Shown: positions 42,545 to 53,924 of the stretch, one piece after another
Layout: every line of letters starts with the position of its first letter
Position numbering within the stretch: position 1 is the stretch's first letter
From: Pomphorhynchus laevis
Taxonomy: Eukaryota > Acanthocephala > Palaeacanthocephala > Echinorhynchida > Pomphorhynchidae
NCBI GenBank assembly: GCA_012934845.2
Contig: WNNJ02000892.1
Coordinates: 1-64,000 of the forward strand
Direction of reading: 5' to 3'
Length of the DNA stretch: 64,000 bases
Notes under the pieces: generated by a model
What the model saw: only the letters and a program-made list of their open reading frames with translations
The model's database searches: none
What the model was told of the DNA's origin: nothing
Translations under genes and position numbers: made by a program

Positions 42545-44300
42545 TGCAGTGATTTATTAAAGCCACTCCGCCTTTCGGCTTGGGCATATAAAAAAATTAT
42601 AAGATAACAAATATAAAGTCAGAACAGTTGTCTTTCTTCTTATTTCTTGAGCTGCTTAAAATTGCATTGATTGGCTCAAATTGATTGTACGTGACACAGG
42701 TACGCATCGTCAGCCGAAATAAGCCTAAAAGTCTACCCCTACTTCAGCCTATCTATTGTTTTTAAAGATAAACAATACAAATGAGCACAGGAAAATACAT
42801 GTAAGAGTGATGAGCATGCTGTGTTGCAAAAACAGCATACACAAGTTGATGATCGTTCATGTATGATTATTCCTTTTTTACAGAACTTGGAGTGACATTT
42901 GTCAAGCGAAGCTCTCCAGATTAAAGTGCGCTTACTTGCGAGAGGGCTACGCCAAGCTGTTTGAAGAAAAACAGGAGTCTGATAGATATCCTGATCAAGT
43001 TTAAGTACTTTGCCGTAGAAGTAATTTAGATTTTTAAGAAAACCGTCAGTCAAAGGAAGATTCATCTCTTTCTGCAATGAAACTGATAAAAGAGGCAGCG
43101 TTGCTAGAACTTGAACAGCCGTAGATGAATTTTTTAGAAATACGCCTGCTAACCTTTTTAAATCTTGACAGGCACTTATCTATCTGGTAAAAGTTTCCTG
43201 AAGTCAAGTCTAAACAGATACAAGCTATTCCATATTGTAGTCTTACAACTACATATTGTAGTCTTGGAACCAGCATTATATAAAAATATCGTAACCCAGC
43301 CTCAAAAGATAATTTGCCTAGTTCAGACAGTCCAGATGTTGCCTTCACAATTTTATCACATTTAAGTTCAAAATGTTGATAAAATGACCATCTAGCTGTG
43401 ATTAACATTCCAAGATACAGATACTTCGATTCAAAATCGAGTGGAGCGTCTTGATAGCATAGAATGTCCGATCGACTTAGTCGACCTTCTCTTCGGAACT
43501 TAATTACCTTAGACTTTTTACGGTTCACTCGAATACGATTAGTAAAACAGAACGCTGAGAGCGAGTTTAAAGCTACTTGGGCATTAGAAATAGATTTGGA
43601 AATAATAGCAAGATCGTATGCATAAAATACACATGAAATATCTAAAAGATTGTGACTTAGACTGCTAGGAAGATCAGCAATGAAGAAACTGAATAACAAA
43701 GGACTTAAGAGGGTCGCCCTGAAGGACACCACGATTGGTAAGAAACTCATTCGAATATTTTATGCTGTCAAAAATGCGAAGAACGTTTGGTTGCAAAATA
43801 AAATTCAATAAAGAATAGGACCGCTTAAACCTACACTACGCGCTAACTTTTCTAAGAGAAGTTTTCTATCAACTAAATCGAAAGCTTTTTGGAAATCAAT
43901 AAAAATAACATAAATAGATCGATGTTGTTGAAATGCGTCTATTACACATCGTCTAACAGTGTTTATTGCATCTGTCGTTGATCTATTAGGTCGAAAGCCA
44001 TACTGCTCTTCTGGGAGAGAATTATGACAATGTTGAATTAATCTGGAAGCAATAACGTGTGTTAAAAATTTATAGCAATGATTTAGAAGTGTAATTCCAC
44101 GATAGGAGTTTGCTGGTTCTGGGTTGCCTTTACCTTTATAAAGTACTTTGATAATACCATCTCTCCAACCACATGGAAATAAAGCACCTAATAAAAGACA
44201 ATTAAAGAAGTAAGTCCAAAAATGAGCAAGACAGAAGAAAGATTGTTTAATTTGCTCGACACAAAGAAGATCGGATCCCGCAGCTTTACGAGAAGCTGCG
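42545..44300 (-). mobile_element. LINE-D, RT region and 3' end
   Basis: On the minus strand 44260-43800 encodes RT fingers (YRGITLLNHCYKFLTHV, EEQYGFRPNRSTTDAI, FIDFQKAFDLVDRKLLLEKL). 43046-43750 continues (VVSFRATLLSPLLFSFFIAD, SKVIKFRRE, YLYLGMLI), and 42739-43077 is the C terminus with a Cys-rich knuckle (CVCCFCNTACSSLLHVFSC). The catalytic pair is altered (FYAYDLA where YADD is expected). The YRGI-LLN block excludes CR1 and RTE; the clade is not assigned. It is 5'-truncated at about 44300. Confidence 0.7.
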
Positions 44301-44564
44301 AAGAAAAATATAATTAAAAATAATTAAAAATAATAAATAATTGCTGGTCAATAATAACTTGTCAGCAGAGCAAATCATATCAGATAATTGAGTCTACGTA
44401 TTTTAAAATAGAAATAAAAATAGATATTAGAAATAAAAATAAAGATAAATAATAAATAATAATATAAGATGTTATACAATTTATATCAGGTGTTTTTCTA
44501 ATATTATAATTCATCTTAATCAGAAAACAAGTACAAGAAGTCTAGTTTTAATCAAATAAACACA
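44301..44564. repeat. AT-rich tail with diverged terminus
   Basis: Near 44378, TATCAGATAATTGAGTCTACG resembles the PLE terminus and is followed by AATAAAAATA-type runs. No coding sequence seen. Confidence 0.4.
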
Positions 44565-45755
44565 GTTAATTAGAAATATATTGATGGTTCTCCCGCAAAA
44601 CAAGCCGCGTTTCCTCGTTGCACCGCAGCGCTAATTAGCTACACGAGGAAACTCATTGCTCGTTTATCTCCGGTCGACCGAACTTATTTATTCCAAGAAG
44701 CTGCAAAAATGTGGCAACTGCTTCCAGGGTTTCGATAGCGATCGTAACAAACTTGTACAACCGATCATCTAAGCCGCTATATTTGGTACGCTTCACAAGT
44801 TCAGCATGATCAGCCACGGAACTTGCAGAATGTACAGCGCGCTATGTGACTGCTGCGAAATTGTTTGGGCAAGTAAAGTCCCAAACAAGCACTCGCCCCG
44901 CCTTCCACGACAGTAACGAAGCCCCCGTCGGAGCGCTTGCCGTCGTCTCTAGTCAAACTGACAGGTTCTAGTATAGATGGAATTACAGCTGAGACTAGGG
45001 CCATTCTTACAATTCCAATGACTGCTGAATGGCTACATTTATGCCTTTGTTTTGTTGCAGTCTATCGCATTTGCGCTGTTTTTCCGTACCGCTTCTCAGC
45101 ATATGCATCGATGTGGTTGAGCACATTGAACGCCAAGTCATAATGCAACTGCGATGGACAATGATTGGTTATCAAGCCGGGCGCCGACGGAAGCTATCGG
45201 TAATGCTTCGAAGAATGTCCCAGACCATTTTGAAGCGGTAGCAATGAGGCGAGCACGAGATTCGGGACTAGTTGCTTTATCAACAAGCTTTTGATGACAC
45301 GAATCATAATTCCCCCATCCATCGTTTTTGAATGGTTGGCTCCGATGGAATATTGCTTGAAATTCGGCGTGCCATTAGCCTGTAGCTTTTTCAAAGTCTG
45401 AGTCTGGTAAGAGTGGATAAAGTGACGGTATTTAACTAGCAAGCTCTTGGTTAGCACTCTTGTTAAGCATCCGGAAGATCCGAACGCGTGTATTGCGACT
45501 TCTAGCGCTTCTCGGACACCAAGACTTCCAAGTTTGATCGGTAAGGTAGTCTGCAGCCACACATCATCAGAAAGCGGTCAGCACCATGCTCAGTAGACGT
45601 CGGACTTCTGCATCGAATGAATGTAGTTCCTTGCTTCCAAAGCAGAGCGAACATTTAAGGAGTAAAGCTATTTTTGAAAGGCGTAGTTTAAGGCTTTACA
45701 CAGAGCTCCAACAATATTAGTTTGGCCTCCTAGAGGAGCCAAGCTTTATATTAGG
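44565..45755 (-). mobile_element. LINE-F 3' part (restriction-like endonuclease type)
   Basis: Minus strand, right to left: RT thumb (LGSSLGGQTNIVGALCKAL, about 45690-45740), 45194-45562 (TLPIKLGSLGVREALEVAIH), and the C-terminal endonuclease region, 44810-45004 (PSILEPVSLTRDDGKRSDGG), then about 44700-44780 (KYSGLDDRLYKFVTIAIET) and QRGNAACFAGEP just before the end. This block order (RPDG...DVT, F-P-AVET, QRGNA) is the PD-(D/E)XK-like domain of a common invertebrate LINE family. Several frameshifts; dead. Confidence 0.7.
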
Positions 45756-46120
45756 TTAAAATTTAAAATTGAAATTAAAAGTAAAAATCATTTGTTATGA
45801 ATTGACTAATAAACAACATATGATTTATCAGAATAAGTATTAGAATTCATCAGGTGGAACTACAGGGTTATCAGGTTTCGGCCCCCATTCTTCGACCAAA
45901 CATAGCAGGGGTCCAAATACGCGCTAATGACGTATTTCCAAGAAATTTGACTATTTAGTGTCCCTTATTCTATTATAAAGCATAATATTTATTATCCATA
46001 TACCATCCATAAAATTTTTTAGCTTTAACGTTAAAATTTATTTTTCATAATATTTTATTTTATATATTACTATTTTCTGTTTGATTTATTATTGCTAAAT
46101 AATTTAATTTATATTTCATT
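45756..46120 (-). mobile_element. Old PLE 3' end, antisense
   Basis: GAATTGACTAATAAACAACA, structured region (about 45865-45945, hairpin stem AAATACG/CGTATTT) and protein-end remnants (CCATCCATAAAATTTTTTAGC). About 20 percent diverged from the main family, and helix 2 of the pseudoknot is lost. Confidence 0.6.
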
Positions 46121-46754
46121 TAAATATAATTTAAAGATTTTCATTATAAACATAAATTCTTACTTTCAATCTTTCAATTGTCGCAAAACTATGCAAAATA
46201 TATTTATAGCTAGAATATTCGTTATGTAGTAATTTTAATGTGTATAACACTTCGAAGTTAATTCTATCACATTCTAAAACTGTATGACTCTTAAAGACAA
46301 TTGTCAATTCGGTAAAACATTACTAACTTCAATATAGTTAATTTCATGCTTTATGGAAAATTTTACGTAAATTAAGTCTAGTGCTTAAGACTAGTGTAAA
46401 GTGACTTTACTAATTTGAGTAAATTTCTTGTTGTCTAGACAGTTTTACTTAAGTTAATTGAATAATTTTAAAAAGTTCTGCAACCGCCAATATTTTCATG
46501 CATTTTTATGTATTTTTAGATCACGATTTTATTTGTTTCTAAACTTAATTTTTTAATTCAAGAAATTCTAACAGCATTACTGAATTAAAAAACTATTGAA
46601 AATGACACTGTGTTCAAAGCTTTCAATAATGAGGAAAAAATTTTTTCATATCATGTTAATAAAATTAATTAATATGAAAAAAGACATGAATATACAAAAT
46701 ATAAATGGCGAATATAAATCCGCCATCTTAATGTTTGTAATCCATTGTAATATT
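46121..46754. other. AT-rich DNA, no gene seen
   Basis: Short broken frames only. A small inverted repeat (AAGTCTAGTGCTTAAGACTAG) lies near 46374-46395. No known element recognised. Confidence 0.4.
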
Positions 46755-47330
46755 ATATTATTATATGTCGACTTCCAAGGGAGCTGAAGCTCGTAAGGAA
46801 GCATCACATCGAATAAACAAAAACATAAAAAAACGTAAAAAAACATCAAGAGTTCACGAGGTCAAGCTTTAGGCGTTCTTTGAATTGCACAGCAGAAGAG
46901 CTGTTGATTACACCAGGTGATAATCCATTCCATCGTTTATAGACGCGATCCATCACTGTCGTGCAATTTGTTCGATGCTTTGAACGATGCTTTAAACATA
47001 GCTCGTGTCCACGTAACATTGAGGATTCACGAAGACAGAACAGCTTCTTACAAGGATGGTTAGGCACGCGCAGCGACATCCACACTAGTGTAAGATCTGC
47101 AATCAACAGATCGCATTCAATAGATCTTATAGCCATATTGCAACATATACTATAGGGTTTCTGGGTGTCAGACAAAAGTAAGAGGGGTGGCCATATTTTA
47201 ATAAATTTCAATCTCGCAAGCCGCACATACCAAATTTGCTGGTAAAAAATAATACATGCATTGGATGACAAACAAAAACGTGTAGATAGTTAATTTTTAC
47301 AATAGAAAAGAAATTGTTAAGCAAGAAACA
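46755..47330 (-). mobile_element. CR1-like LINE 3' end
   Basis: Minus-strand frame 46846-47271 encodes the CR1-type C terminus (LFCLRESSMLRGHELCLKHR, VMDRVYKRWNGLSPGVINSS), with a stop and an A-rich 3' end at about 46800. It is related to but distinct from the adjacent LINE-C copy. 5'-truncated. Confidence 0.7.
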
Positions 47331-47600
47331 CAATGCAGAATAATAATTAGCCATTTATATTATATTATTATATTATATTATTACTACAGGTCGTAGCCAT
47401 TAGGCTGTTTTGACCGCTCACATAAAAAACAAATAAATACAAGAAAAAAATCAAAAACATCATTCAGTATATACATCAGAACCATGGGTACTGCAGCAAC
47501 CACCATTCGTTCTCATTTCGAATCCAGTTATTTATATTGGATTTAAATTCATTGATTGTACGCATCGCAACGACATCAACTGGAAGACGATTCCAAATAT

Positions 47601-48593
47601 TCACCGCTCGATGAGACAGTCGGAAATGACAAGGGTATTTTCCGTGGACATTTTCCGTAATATCGGTCTTATAAGAGCATTATATAAACGCACAACACAA
47701 ACGGGAGATAAATCTTTAAAGCAATTTTTGACAATATAGGTCATTCTTCTTGCTGCGTTACAAATCCTATCAGTGTTAGCACGTGTTTTCAGATTGTTTT
47801 GAACAATTATACCAAGATCCAGAACGGACTGCGTGGAAACAACAAACTCATCGCCAATAAAATATTCTTGACTCACATTGCTATGACCTAATCTCATATG
47901 TGCACACTTTTTAATATTCAATGAAATTCCAGTGTTTAAAGACCATCGATAAACAATGTTTAGGATATTTTGAAAGTCATTTCGATCCTTGTTGGTTTTA
48001 ATCAATTTCCATACCTTTACATCATCGGCAAAAGCTAAAACACTACAATCCTCAATTAAATCTAGTAGCTGATATATAAATATGTTAAATAACAAGGGTC
48101 CTAAGACTGATCCCTGTGGTACTCCTGAGGTGATAGGACGATAAGACGATAGGCATTGACCTACACGAACAGCAAAGGATCTATGTTTAAGAAAATCTTG
48201 AATCCAGCTTATAATGGAGCGATTGACTTTATAAGACTGAAGGGTGGAAATTAGCATTTTGTGGGCCACCCTATCAAAAGCCCGACTAAAGTCAAGAAAT
48301 ATTACGTCGATACAGTACACGTTAGCAACATGTCCAACCCAATCTTCACGAGCATGTAATAAGTTTGTAAGACATGAACGCCGAGGGCGAAATCCATGCT
48401 GTGCATTATTGAGAATTCTCAGCGAACTCAAATGATCATATAAGCGTATGTTTAATATGCGCTCAATCACTTTGCATACAACACCAGTTGGACTTATTGC
48501 CCTATAGTTATTCGGATCATCTTTTTCACCATTTTTATAAATTGGTACTACAATCGCTTTTTTCCAGGCAGCAGGTAACTTCGAAATGCGCAA
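47601..48593 (-). pseudogene. LINE-C reverse transcriptase
   Basis: 330 residues: WKKAIVVPIYKNGEKDDPNN, YRAISPTGVVCKVIERIL, HGFRPRRSCLTNLLHARE, then motif A (IFLDFSRAFDRVAHKML), motif B (SGVPQGSVLGPLLFNIF) and motif C (VLAFADDVKVWKLI). The thumb starts (YIVKNCF, LYNALIRPIL) but the text jumps to the extreme C terminus (VISDCLIER), so about 120-150 residues are missing by deletion. FADD in place of YADD is common in CR1. Confidence 0.85.
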
Positions 48594-49042
48594 GCTCAGC
48601 TCAAATATGGAGGCTAATGGCTCAGCCAGAACAGGAGCAAGTAACTTAAGAAGTTGGGGTGAATATCATCGGGGCATGCCGCTGATCATCTAGATAACCT
48701 AGCCAATTCAACAAAAACCTCATGTGCTGTTATCGTTAAAACTGGAGAAACAATTTCTACCTGTTGTGATGCTGCATCTCCACATATGCTAGAGAAAGGA
48801 TCTGGTGTCAGTTCAAAAGCAGATGCAAACAATTCTGCCATGCTGTCTGGCGATGTCACTCGAGTGTTACCGTCTCTTAAAGATGAAATACTGATAGCAG
48901 AGTTCTGGATCCTTTCACATAAGCCCAAATTTTTTTTGGTTCTGTATCAATTTGTAAAGCTAATTGATCTTCAAAACTTTGCCTTTTTGTAATCTTAAGG
49001 CGATTGACGAAATTTCGGAACATTGTATACCGCTTTTTTAAA

Positions 49043-50125
49043 TTATTCTGATGACGGCTTTAGTTCAAATAGACGATTCCTATGTTTGAGAGCATATCGC
49101 AATTCAGTGTCAAACCAAGGAGGGTATTTAGCTTTACCTTTTGGTACTCTACGGAGTGGTGCAAACTTATTTGCAAGAGCTACTAGACATGATTCAATAA
49201 CATGCCACCTTACCTCAATGTCTTCACTAGCACAGTTGAATGGTGTTCTTAGTGCCGCCTCTCGTAATGAGTCTTCATCAATTTGTTGCCAAGATCTTTT
49301 CGACACTATTAAATTTTCCAGTTTTGGGATCATACACCTAGAAAAATAATTGAATAAGATCATGCAATGATCGCTCAATCCAATAGGACTCTGATAGCTC
49401 ATATTACCCACACTTGTAATTAATTTGGAAAATACCAAATCTAGACAAGATTCCTGGTTTTGCGCGAATCTGATGGGTGACAGCACATGTTGCTCTAACA
49501 TAAGATCATTTGTAAGAAAATTCAACAAATCCACATCTTACTCGGAAGAACTACTATCCAAAACATAATTCCCGATGTGACCAGCTGAGGGTATATTAAA
49601 ATCGCCAACTAGTAGATATTCTTCAAGCTCAGAACAGTGACTAATTAGTGTAGAGAATTCATTACTCAATACGGATGATTGCGGCGACCTGTAGCACACG
49701 GCAATACCTAAGGGACCTCCGAAGTGTGAAACAATGACTGAGAGAAACTCACACGTGCCCAGTTCATTTTTAAAATTACGAGTGGAAGTAATGTTTAAGG
49801 ATGTCGTAATATATAGCGCAACACCTCCACCCTTCCGAGACTCTCTATCAGCTCTCACCAAATTATATCCCATAATAGCAATTAAACCATGGGGGATATC
49901 ACGATGCAGCCATGTATCAGTGAGAGCCAGGATCGCTGGTTTATTTAAGATGATCCGTGCCTTAAGTTCATCAAATTTTGGTAAAATACTCCTTAAATTA
50001 GTATAGGTGACACTAATACCAGAAGCAGAGGGTAATTGAATAGTAATGTTGGATGTGATATTAATGCGCGCTAGATTTCCTAATTGTAAAATGGAATCCC
50101 TCGAAGAACTCTCCAAACTCACCAA
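49043..50125 (-). pseudogene. LINE-C ORF2 endonuclease domain
   Basis: Two stretches in the same frame separated by a single in-frame TAA (about 49535-49540). They carry TYTNLRSILPKFDELKARI, LALTDTWLHRDI, GGGVALYI, IAVCYRSPQSS, LVGDFNIPSAG and the terminal catalytic GLSDHCMILF: all the apurinic-type endonuclease blocks in order. It starts at the ORF1 stop in a different frame, with no ATG at the junction, so translation coupling is likely in this family. Confidence 0.8.
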
Positions 50126-51246
50126 CGCACGAATGGTCGCCGACGAACTACTCGAAAATTTCTTATCATTAGATCAGTCTCTCCATTCGATCTTCTAAAT
50201 GCTAGATTAGCACGAGCATTATTAAGCAACAATCTTTCCTCAACCGAGAGATCTTTAAAAATTTTTGTCGTCTTACCTTTCAAGCGATAACCTCTAGCTA
50301 AAACTGATCTTGTATTATCTGCAGAATCAAATACTACTTTAAGTAATCGTGGTTTATGTTGTGCTTTTTTACCAAGACGAAATAAGCTTTTGACATTGAG
50401 ACTACGCGCAATATCCTCTTCACCCTGAACGAATATATCCGAAAAGACCTTACGAATAGAAACTACGTCATCATCCACACGGGTCTGAACGTTGTCTGCA
50501 GAAGATTCAGTGATGTTAGCGAAAATTACGCAAGTATTTCTGTTTCTAGCACGATTCCTAATATTGATAATTTCAACAAATGTCTTATCTGTCAAATCCT
50601 TGGATTTCAGTTCATTTTCATTTCCGACTGCCACATCATTGCATACTCTATCATCGTCTCTTGTCTGTGTTCTACTTAAAGGCTGCTTCAATACATTCAT
50701 TGGTCGAACAGGAGTAGAAATGAATATATTGTGGTTCTTAGGACTGTGTTCCGCGAATATGTCAGATAAAGGTGAAGGCCATTTAGGAATATTCGCAGGT
50801 ATAACTTTATTTTTGTCGTTTGCCATCACAGTGCTGTCATTTATATTTCTTCTTTGTTTATACACCGTCCTTGAATGTTTATGTCCTCGTGTCCAAATGC
50901 GAGTCGAACTTGAAGCATCTATTACGTCTGGTTCCTTATTTGAATTGACTTGTAACGACATCGGCGTAGTGATTTTGCTCTGGCATATACTAGATTCTTT
51001 GTCAACAATTTGTTCTTGAAACCTACGTGTCTTTAAGTTAAAATGAGCATTGTCCTTTGCTGATGTCAATGAACTACAAAATACGATTGACGCAGTACAA
51101 AAACCACATATGAATGTTCTTCTACTCAATGTTTCAGCATCTTTATGTGGTACAGTTACTGTAGTCCAGACATTGCAGCCATCACCATCACATCCTACTT
51201 GTTTTGAATTGAATTCAGGAATGTCGTTTCCCTTACGTCTGCCCAT
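50119..51246 (-). CDS. LINE-C ORF1 protein
   Basis: A 375-residue intact ORF with an ATG start. The N-terminal zinc-binding motif (CDGDGCNVWTTVTV, then FICGFC) resembles the PHD-like finger of CR1 ORF1 proteins. A polar, Ser/Lys-rich middle follows, then a C-terminal RNA-recognition-like fold (NTCVIFANITESSADNVQTR ... PRLLKVVFDSADNTRSVLAR) and a basic end (RVVRRRPFVRW). Such proteins bind LINE RNA. The same architecture is seen at 56976-57960. Confidence 0.8.
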   Translation of the reverse strand: MGRRKGNDIPEFNSKQVGCDGDGCNVWTTVTVPHKDAETLSRRTFICGFCTASIVFCSSLTSAKDNAHFNLKTRRFQEQIVDKESSICQSKITTPMSLQVNSNKEPDVIDASSSTRIWTRGHKHSRTVYKQRRNINDSTVMANDKNKVIPANIPKWPSPLSDIFAEHSPKNHNIFISTPVRPMNVLKQPLSRTQTRDDDRVCNDVAVGNENELKSKDLTDKTFVEIINIRNRARNRNTCVIFANITESSADNVQTRVDDDVVSIRKVFSDIFVQGEEDIARSLNVKSLFRLGKKAQHKPRLLKVVFDSADNTRSVLARGYRLKGKTTKIFKDLSVEERLLLNNARANLAFRRSNGETDLMIRNFRVVRRRPFVRW

Positions 51247-51739
51247 AATTGTAATTGTATATGGTTATTGTGTATTTATGCGATTTTCTTCCAATATAGA
51301 AATATTGTTCCAATATAGATATACTTCCGTTGAAGTAATCGTTAAAGGAATCGTTAATATGCAATAAGAAATTTCTTAGTACTTACTCAAATTTTATTAC
51401 TCGCTATTTGTATGTTTATTAGAAACTATATTTTTTAAGGAGCTTCATCTTTTGAAGCTTGTGGAAAAATTTAACAATACAAACGTTTCCCATTTGGATT
51501 GACCAATGCGGTATACGTTTTTGGTTATTGTGTATTTATGCGATTTTCTTCCAATATAGATATACTTCCGTTGAAGTAATCCTTAAAGTAATCGTTGTAA
51601 TCATTGTAATCGTTGTAAACGTTGAAATCGTAGTAATCGTAGTAATATAGTGTTGAAGTAATCGTAACACCGAGTATTGTAAGTATTTGTTAGTTAGCAG
51701 CCAAGAATTTCAATTGTAATTTGTTAGAACACTTATAAA
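51247..51739. repeat. LINE-C 5' region: repeated leader, GTAATC-type repeats, a gypsy relic
   Basis: The segment GGTTATTGTGTATTTATGCG to TTCCGTTGAAGTAATC occurs twice (51259-51345 and 51523-51580). 51575-51660 is a degenerate 9-base repeat of GTAATCGTT. Between them, 51474-51522 reads KRFPFGLTNAVYVF, a short gypsy RT block like that of the element at 25955-30506. It may be a LINE promoter region with a patchwork origin. Confidence 0.5.
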
Positions 51740-52171
51740 TTTTCTTGTACAAATGTATAGATAACATAAATATAGCCGGACTTTTAAATAATTCTAAAAG
51801 TAAAGAAATAATAGGATCAGATTTAAGTAAATATATTCCTAAAATAAGGTATAAACTCCTACCACCATTAGGACGAAAAATTTGTAATTATAATAAAGAA
51901 TTAAAATCAATATGTAATGATAATATTAGAAACATAATGGAAACAGAATGCAATTGTAAAAGTCTTAGTTTTGATAAAATAAATGAACATATATGTACCC
52001 ATAATCTAGAATTAATTGAAAATTGTGAATTAAGAAAGCTGCTATCGAAAGGGTATAAATATAGATTAAATAACAACAACGACAAAAATAAAATTTACAA
52101 TTCGTTATATAATAACTTAAATGATTACTTTAGTAAACTGATTAGTAGTGAAAGCTCGAATATATCTATTT
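51740..52171 (+). mobile_element. PLE N-terminal fragment
   Basis: Open frame 51745-52173 of 142 residues, including GSDLSKYIPKIRYKLLPPLG, METECNCKSLSFDKINEHIC and ENCELRKLLSKGYKYRLNNN. This is the best continuous version of the PLE N-terminal region and shows the stop at 11581 is a lesion. It is cut on the right by an RTE insertion. Confidence 0.8.
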
Positions 52172-52179
52172 AGTCTTTT

Positions 52180-53197
52180 GTATATATCTATTTAGTCCAG
52201 ATTGAGCTGACCCACTCAATCTGGTTGAGTGGGTCAAGCTGCTCTACATCGGCCCAAGAAGCAGAGTACGATGCACAGCTGGAGTATCAAAACCATTTCG
52301 TATTTCCGTCGGCGTCCACCAAGGAAGCGTGCTTTCGCCACTTCTGTTTATTCTGGTCATGGATACCTTAACGAGCGACATTCAGCGTCAAGCACCTTAT
52401 ACCCTACTATATGCGGACGACGTCTTTCTAGCTTCCGTCAATAAGACCGACCTCACGCAGTTAGTCAAGCTTTGGAATGACAGATTAGCACAACATGGCC
52501 TGCGGCTAAACACTAGGAAGACTGAGTACTTGACGACCAATACAAACGATACGGGCACGATCAATATCAACGGAACAGACCTTCCACGGACCGAAAATTT
52601 CAAATATCTAGGATCGGTGCTCTCAGCTGATGGCGAATTGAACAACGAAATAACTGCCAGAATCAATGCTACATGGATGAAGTGGCGTGCTACAACTGGC
52701 ATAATGTGCGACCGCAAAATGAAGGATAGCATAAAGTCAAAGATATATCGAAGCGTTATTCGTCCCATTGCTCTTTATGGAGCAGAATGCTGGCCTATCA
52801 CAAAGATAGCGGAACGTCGTCTCGCTGTCATGGAGACGAAGATGCTTCGATGGACAAGCGGTTTTAGTCTCCTAAATCGGGTTCGCAATGATGATATTTA
52901 CCGACGATACGGTGTGATGCCTATCCGTGAGAACATGCTAGAAGCCCGTCTCCGCTGGTTTGGCCACACTCTACGGGCACATGACGGTTCCATCGCAAAG
53001 GCAGGCTTGAAAATAGACTTTAAAGGCAAACGCCCCAAAGGACGACCAAGACAGCGATGGTCTGACACGCTGCACAAGGATCTAAGAGATGCTGGACTAC
53101 ACCCTGATCTGGCTTCGGATCGTTGCAAATGGAGGATGCGTTCCATGAGAGCCGACCCCGCCAACACACGGGAAAAAGGCTAAAGAAAAAGAAGAAG
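52180..53197 (+). mobile_element. RTE-clade LINE, 5'-truncated
   Basis: Flanked by the 8 bp repeat AGTCTTTT (52172-52179 and 53198-53205). A snapback at the 5' end (TGACCCACTCAA, 52208-52219, and TTGAGTGGGTCA, 52225-52236) precedes the coding part. RT motifs and the C terminus follow, then an AAG-rich tail. Related to 29495-30023. Confidence 0.85.
52329..53183 (+). CDS. RTE reverse transcriptase, C-terminal 284 residues
   Basis: Open from the motif B/C region to the stop: LSPLLFILVMDTLTSD, the catalytic LLYADDVFLASVNK, LRLNTRKTEYLTTN, FKYLGSVLSADGELNNEI, MCDRKMKDSIKSKIYRSVIR, YGAECWPITKIAERR, LEARLRWFGHTLR and KGRPRQRWSDTLHKDL. These blocks define RTE-clade LINEs. The natural N terminus (endonuclease and first palm Asp) is missing through 5' truncation. 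The first ATG is internal (the frame is open upstream to about 52230). No stop within suggests recent insertion. Confidence 0.85.
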   Translation: MLSPLLFILVMDTLTSDIQRQAPYTLLYADDVFLASVNKTDLTQLVKLWNDRLAQHGLRLNTRKTEYLTTNTNDTGTININGTDLPRTENFKYLGSVLSADGELNNEITARINATWMKWRATTGIMCDRKMKDSIKSKIYRSVIRPIALYGAECWPITKIAERRLAVMETKMLRWTSGFSLLNRVRNDDIYRRYGVMPIRENMLEARLRWFGHTLRAHDGSIAKAGLKIDFKGKRPKGRPRQRWSDTLHKDLRDAGLHPDLASDRCKWRMRSMRADPANTREKG

Positions 53198-53205
53198 AGT
53201 CTTTT

Positions 53206-53519
53206 ATAGCTTTTATTATTTTTATTTAAGGTCTATGATTGGGTTTGGCACAGGACACATATATTGAAGTTTTCTTTTGAAATAATACTTTGTTTGCTTC
53301 AATGTTTCCTAATACAACAAAGTGTTTTGTAGATATATGCGGACTTGAGTGGCTATCGAAATATTGTGAATTTTTCGAATAAACTAGTTTTACCAATTTC
53401 TTTGTTCCTATAATTATCTAAATAAAATGAATTATCCTAAATATGATTAATTAGCGATCCTAAACCTGATTTTTAAATCGACCAATGATCCAAATGCAGT
53501 CTATCCAAGTGCAGTCTAT
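53206..53519. other. AT-rich DNA, no gene seen
   Basis: Nothing recognised. A 16-base near repeat (GCAGTCTATCCAAGTGCAGTCTATC) occurs at about 53497-53521, just before the PLE fragment. Confidence 0.4.
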
Positions 53520-53795
53520 CTAACGCAAACCAAGAAGTCATGGTGATAAAAGGAATAGGAAAAATAGAGTTAAAATATTAAAAAAGATATGTATATAAAT
53601 GAACAATTAGAAATATTAAAACAACTTTTAAGTGATAATAAGCTAAAAGATCTTTATGTAAATATAAAAAGGTATTCTAAAGATATCATATGTTCAATAA
53701 ATCAAAAATTAATTAACGACTAGGATAGGCTAAGTTGTATAATAGACAGTTATTGTAATACAAAATACACTAATCGTACAATAATTTTTTTAAAG
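53520..53795 (+). mobile_element. PLE 5' fragment
   Basis: Begins AACGCAAACCAAGAAGTCATGG as at 11070 and follows the N-terminal region for about 275 bases with one stop. It is cut by the 3' end of LINE-E at about 53795. Confidence 0.7.
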
Positions 53796-53924
53796 AGAGA
53801 GATTTATTATTATAATAAACAAAGGATTTTGTTTTTCTGAAAATGAGTACTGGAGGATTCCTATTTGTTACTGTTCTGGTTGTAATACTGCTCGCTCGCC
53901 TAAACGAAGTGGCTTACCACGGGA

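Larger units (their letters stand above)
47340..51350 (-). mobile_element. LINE-C, nearly complete CR1-like LINE
   Basis: Minus strand, with the 5' UTR at 51247-51350 or beyond, ORF1 50119-51246, ORF2 endonuclease 49043-50125, a linker to 48686, RT 47601-48593 and the 3' end at about 47340-47600. ORF1 is open. ORF2 has only a few breaks plus an internal deletion of several hundred bases between the palm and the C terminus. It is the least decayed LINE in the window. Confidence 0.85.

Noticed and set aside
46596-46849. Small ORFs on both strands
   Set aside because: Low-complexity AT-rich frames with no motif, overlapping each other.
50492-51019. 175-residue hydrophobic plus-strand ORF
   Set aside because: Antisense shadow of the intact LINE-C ORF1.
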